Source: Sporolactobacillus kofuensis (GTDB lineage Bacteria > Bacillota > Bacilli > Bacillales > Sporolactobacillaceae). From it: a stretch of 64,000 nt of DNA. How positions within the stretch are numbered: the stretch's first letter is position 1; each line of letters opens with the position of its first letter. Below the pieces are notes generated by a model, which saw only the letters and a list, made by a program, of their open reading frames with translations, did not search any database and was not told the DNA's origin. Position numbers and translations under genes: made by a program. Positions 61,301 to 64,000 of the stretch are shown here, one piece after another. The DNA lies in the NCBI RefSeq assembly GCF_042660205.1, contig NZ_JBHSTQ010000004.1:1-64000 (forward strand). The letters run 5' to 3'.

Positions 61301-61933
61301 TTATTTTAGCAGGCCATGAAGTAAAAAATCAATCGTTGTGTTCAACTTGTTGGAGAGAGAGGGTTCCTGTGCACTTACTGAGTGTTTGGATGTAAGTGGA
61401 ACAATAGATGAAAGGCAAAAGCGTGCAGCTGCATCAATGTCTAATTGTTCTCTGATTAGGCCATGCTTGGCCCACTCTGCAAATAATTCTTTAAAGGGCA
61501 TTAAATAGGTTTGCTGCCAAAGTTCATAGAGGATGTATTGATTTTTTTGGTCGAATTCAGTAAAAATATCCTCAATCATCATCATTACATTTGTCGGATG
61601 TTTTTCAATTAAGATCAGCAACATTTTAGTTAATATCACTCGTGGTGATTCTCGAAGATTGTGGTCGTTTAGTCTTGAGAACTCTTGTTTAATATCAGCA
61701 GTAATCTGATGAATCACGGCTAAGTAAATACTTTCTTTGTCGTGAAAGTGATGGTATAACGCAGGTTGTGTTAAGCCACATTCTTTTGCAATTTTACGCG
61801 TGGACACAGCATTATAGCCCTTTTTCATAAATAGCCTGTTGGCGGTCTGAATGATTTTTTGCTGTGTGCGTTTATACTCTTCTGCCCGAGTCAACTTTTT
61901 CTCCATCCTTATTTGCTTCATTATGATCGTCAT
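61301..61933 (-). CDS. TetR-family transcriptional regulator
   Basis: The 210-residue protein has a TetR helix-turn-helix at about 20-65 ('FMKKGYNAVSTRKIAKECGL' then 'TQPALYHHFHDKESIYLAVI') and a helical ligand-binding C-terminal half. It probably represses the FtsX-ATPase operon 97 bases downstream. Three in-frame ATGs lie within the first ten codons; I cannot decide between them, because AGGATG-like sites precede more than one. Confidence 0.88.
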   Translation of the reverse strand: MTIIMKQIRMEKKLTRAEEYKRTQQKIIQTANRLFMKKGYNAVSTRKIAKECGLTQPALYHHFHDKESIYLAVIHQITADIKQEFSRLNDHNLRESPRVILTKMLLILIEKHPTNVMMMIEDIFTEFDQKNQYILYELWQQTYLMPFKELFAEWAKHGLIREQLDIDAAARFCLSSIVPLTSKHSVSAQEPSLSNKLNTTIDFLLHGLLK

Positions 61934-62038
61934 CCTAAACGTCGTTACGTCTCTTATCTATGATACAACGTCTACGCTTTTAAAGATATCCAGCAAACGG
62001 AAAAAAGTGAGAGCACAAAAGGATAAGAGAAGACTTGT

Positions 62039-62070
62039 CCGGATCTCGTAAACGTGGATCCGGTTTTTAT
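62039..62070 (+). terminator. orphan terminator on the plus strand
   Basis: CCGGATC (62039-62045) and GATCCGG (62057-62063) followed by TTTTTATTT. No plus-strand gene precedes it; the nearest gene upstream (TetR) is on the other strand. I see no gene elsewhere between 61934 and 62291. Confidence 0.65.
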
Positions 62071-62291
62071 TTGCCTAATTACCAATTACCAAGGTCAAAA
62101 GCGTTTAAACACTGGATCATGTGCTCATTGCCGGGTCGTTTCTTGTCCTGAATCATAGTCTGTAACAAAATGTTCAGAATTTGTTCATATCTCTGTAGTA
62201 ATATTTAGAAACTGAATGATGTAAGAAAATTAACAAATCTGCAGTTTACTTAAAAAATAGAGTTTAGAGAGATAGAGAGGTGTGTTTACAA

Positions 62292-63107
62292 ATGAACGGG
62301 AATCGTTCGGGGCTGATTTCTGAGCTATTATACCTATTCAAGATGAACAGAGCGTTTTTGAGTCACGCGCATTTACCTTATCATGTGGTGATTACGCATC
62401 ATGAAGATCGTGAATCTCATGCGGGAAAATTACTTTTTACTGAGATGAATGCGTTTTTTTGTTTGTCCATAACGGAATCGGTGACTCTATTTATTTTTCC
62501 AAACGTGACGCAAAAAAATGTAAAGGATACCGATTGCTTCCGCTCAGATCAACCCGGTGTAAAAATTACTGTTTTTGATGACAGGACAGAGGATTTCGAA
62601 AAAAAGTTGATTAACTTGCTCAATGAGTATGAACCTGAAATTTTTTATGATGCAAATGGAGTCAGCAGTATGATAGCTGCCGGGTCATTTACAGAGCCCT
62701 TACATTTCTCAGTCATCGATGACGATCCGATTGCACGATCGTTCCTTAATGAATTTATTGAACGACAAGATTGGGACTGTCCTTCAGATGTTAAGACTTT
62801 TCGAGAAGGGCAATCGTTTTTTGAAAGTAAACGCCTTGAAGAACCTGGAAAGCACGTTGTACTTCTGGAGAATGTACTTCCCAGAATAACTGGCCTTGAA
62901 ATTGTTAAGCAAATTAGGAAAAATTACGCTGATGATACAGTTTCGATCATGATGTTTTCGGGAAGAAAAAGAGAAGAAGATGCGCTCAGCGCGTTTAAAT
63001 TCGGTGTCAATGACTTTATGGAGAAGCCGCTGAAACACCAAGAAATGGCGGTAAGAATTAAGAACATGACGAAAAGGATGAGAGAACTTGTTTCCTCTTT
63101 CAATTAA
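62292..63107 (+). CDS. atypical response regulator with N-terminal extension
   Basis: The 271-residue protein has about 135 residues of unrecognised sequence, then a receiver domain ('FSVIDDDPIARSFLNEFIER', 'MMFSGRK', 'FMEKPLK'). The acidic pocket, Ser and Lys are present, but the residue aligned with the phospho-acceptor Asp is Glu ('VVLLENVLPRITG'), so phosphorylation is doubtful. There is no DNA-binding domain. The ATG at 62292 has GAGAGGTG upstream. The next gene overlaps its 3' end. Confidence 0.78.
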   Translation: MNGNRSGLISELLYLFKMNRAFLSHAHLPYHVVITHHEDRESHAGKLLFTEMNAFFCLSITESVTLFIFPNVTQKNVKDTDCFRSDQPGVKITVFDDRTEDFEKKLINLLNEYEPEIFYDANGVSSMIAAGSFTEPLHFSVIDDDPIARSFLNEFIERQDWDCPSDVKTFREGQSFFESKRLEEPGKHVVLLENVLPRITGLEIVKQIRKNYADDTVSIMMFSGRKREEDALSAFKFGVNDFMEKPLKHQEMAVRIKNMTKRMRELVSSFN

Positions 63108-64000
63108 GATTGTTGTCTGGTCAGTGATCACTTTGTTTATTATACTGTCGGTTCTATTTATTATTCTTGTCGTGCATAAAATTTATGAAAACAACAGTCA
63201 GGCCAGTGTTGAACAATTAAAAAGGAAGATACAACCTCTGATCTTTCAGAATTTATTTTGGAACCAAGAGCATTCTCTGGAAATGTATTCTAAAAAAAGG
63301 CCATTTGGGGATTCAATCCTTGAATTAGTAAAAGAAATTAACAATCAATTCGATTTAAATTCGCTTAATTTCATTCAATCAAAGACGTTCGAAGAATACA
63401 TTGTTCCAGTGATCAAAAAAAGATTAGGGGTACACAGCTGGAGTGAGCGAATGAATACCTTATATCTCCTTGAAAGTCTGGGACCTGCAGCGTCATGGAT
63501 TAATCTATGGCAAGTCTATTACCGAAAGCACATTTCTCGTCAGGAACAATATATCATTTTAAGAATCAATGCACAGGCAAACGATCTGCGCGTCATTAGT
63601 CAATTAATGACAAAACCACCATATCATTCTGTTTATTTTTATAAACAAGTCATTTCAAAGATGGATGGGCGACTATTCAAACATCTCGTTGATCAATTCG
63701 ATGAATGCACTCAAGAGTTGAGGATCTCTATACTATCTGTAATTGGGGAGAAACGTGAATTACACTATCTTCCCTTTGTTGAAAATCATTTGTCCGATCA
63801 AAGCATGGACATTCGTATTCACGCCCTTAAGACGATACGTGACTTTTCGTATATCAGTAAGAATGAGAAACTTCTTCCTTTTGCTAACTCGGATTACTGG
63901 ATTGAACAGATGATTTTTTGCCAGATTGCAAAGGGGTTAAAAACACCTGAGTACCTTCCAGCACTTAAAAACCTTCTGACAAGCAGAAACTGGTGGGTGC
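63089..64000 (+). CDS. membrane-anchored HEAT-like repeat protein (3' end outside window)
   Basis: The frame is open from TTG 63089 (AAAGGATG upstream) to the window edge, 304 codons. A stop lies in frame at 63080, so the start must be near. One TM helix at about 8-30 ('IVVWSVITLFIILSVLFIIL') is followed by a soluble helical region with repeated amphipathic helices ('MDIRIHALKTIRDF', 'LRISILSVIGEKRELHYLPF'), suggestive of HEAT repeats. It overlaps the response regulator gene by 19 bases, so the two are probably coupled and work together. The family is unassigned. Confidence 0.75.

Noticed and set aside
62005..62070. attachment site at the GGATCCGG hairpin
   Set aside because: It resembles part of tRNA-Asp (GGATCCG) only by a seven-base match, and no integrase is near.

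Overview
This is the replication-origin region of a low-to-moderate GC, endospore-forming member of the Bacilli. The gene order around dnaA-dnaN-recF-gyrB-gyrA, rpmH-rnpA-yidD-spoIIIJ-jag-mnmE-mnmG-rsmG-noc-soj-spo0J-yyaC, rpsF-ssb-rpsR, yybS-gdpP-rplI-dnaC-purA and walRKHIJ-htrA-rlmH follows the Bacillus subtilis oriC region closely. Sporulation-linked genes (spoIIIJ, soj/spo0J, yyaC) support a spore former. I cannot name the species. A Sporolactobacillaceae-like or other deep Bacillales lineage would fit, but that is inference.

Layout. oriC lies near 18.4-20.6 kb in two DnaA-box clusters flanking dnaA. Left of it, almost every gene is on the minus strand, so it is transcribed away from the origin: dnaA, dnaN, yaaA, recF, gyrB, gyrA, an HD-GYP-like gene, guaB, dacA, pdxS, pdxT, a T-box and serS, then a 50-residue small protein, dck (plus strand), a cold-shock gene, tRNA-Arg, a Nudix hydrolase and a DUF6054-like gene. 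Right of it the genes are mostly on the plus strand, again co-oriented with replication: rpmH to spo0J with two perfect parS sites, a T-box and single-chain glycyl-tRNA synthetase, ychF, the rpsF operon, the yybS-gdpP-rplI-dnaC-purA block, three tRNAs, the WalRK system with its accessory genes, htrA and rlmH. A minus-strand island at 36-39 kb (DUF420/CtaM-like, YfbR-like HD protein, CheW-like protein, cation diffusion facilitator) interrupts this.

After rlmH (from about 55 kb) the content becomes accessory: a YdfH/YdfI-like two-component system with an adjacent YdfJ-like MMPL exporter, a convergent TetR-FtsX-ATPase ABC module with a palindromic operator lying on its promoter, and at the right edge a response regulator whose phospho-acceptor Asp appears to be Glu, overlapping a membrane-anchored gene that runs off the window.

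Regulation visible in the sequence includes two T-boxes (serS, glyS), PurR-type boxes before purA, strong promoters for csp, tRNA-Arg, guaB, rpmH, rpsF and the tRNA cluster, and many intrinsic terminators. Intergenic spaces downstream of several operons carry copies of a dispersed non-coding repeat. A second DnaA-box cluster lies before rlmH, about 34 kb from oriC. I found no rRNA operon, insertion sequence, prophage or CRISPR array. The core of the window is conserved. The more unusual items are the dispersed repeat family, the rlmH-proximal DnaA cluster, the MMPL operator, the degenerate regulators and several unassigned leaders and small ORFs.
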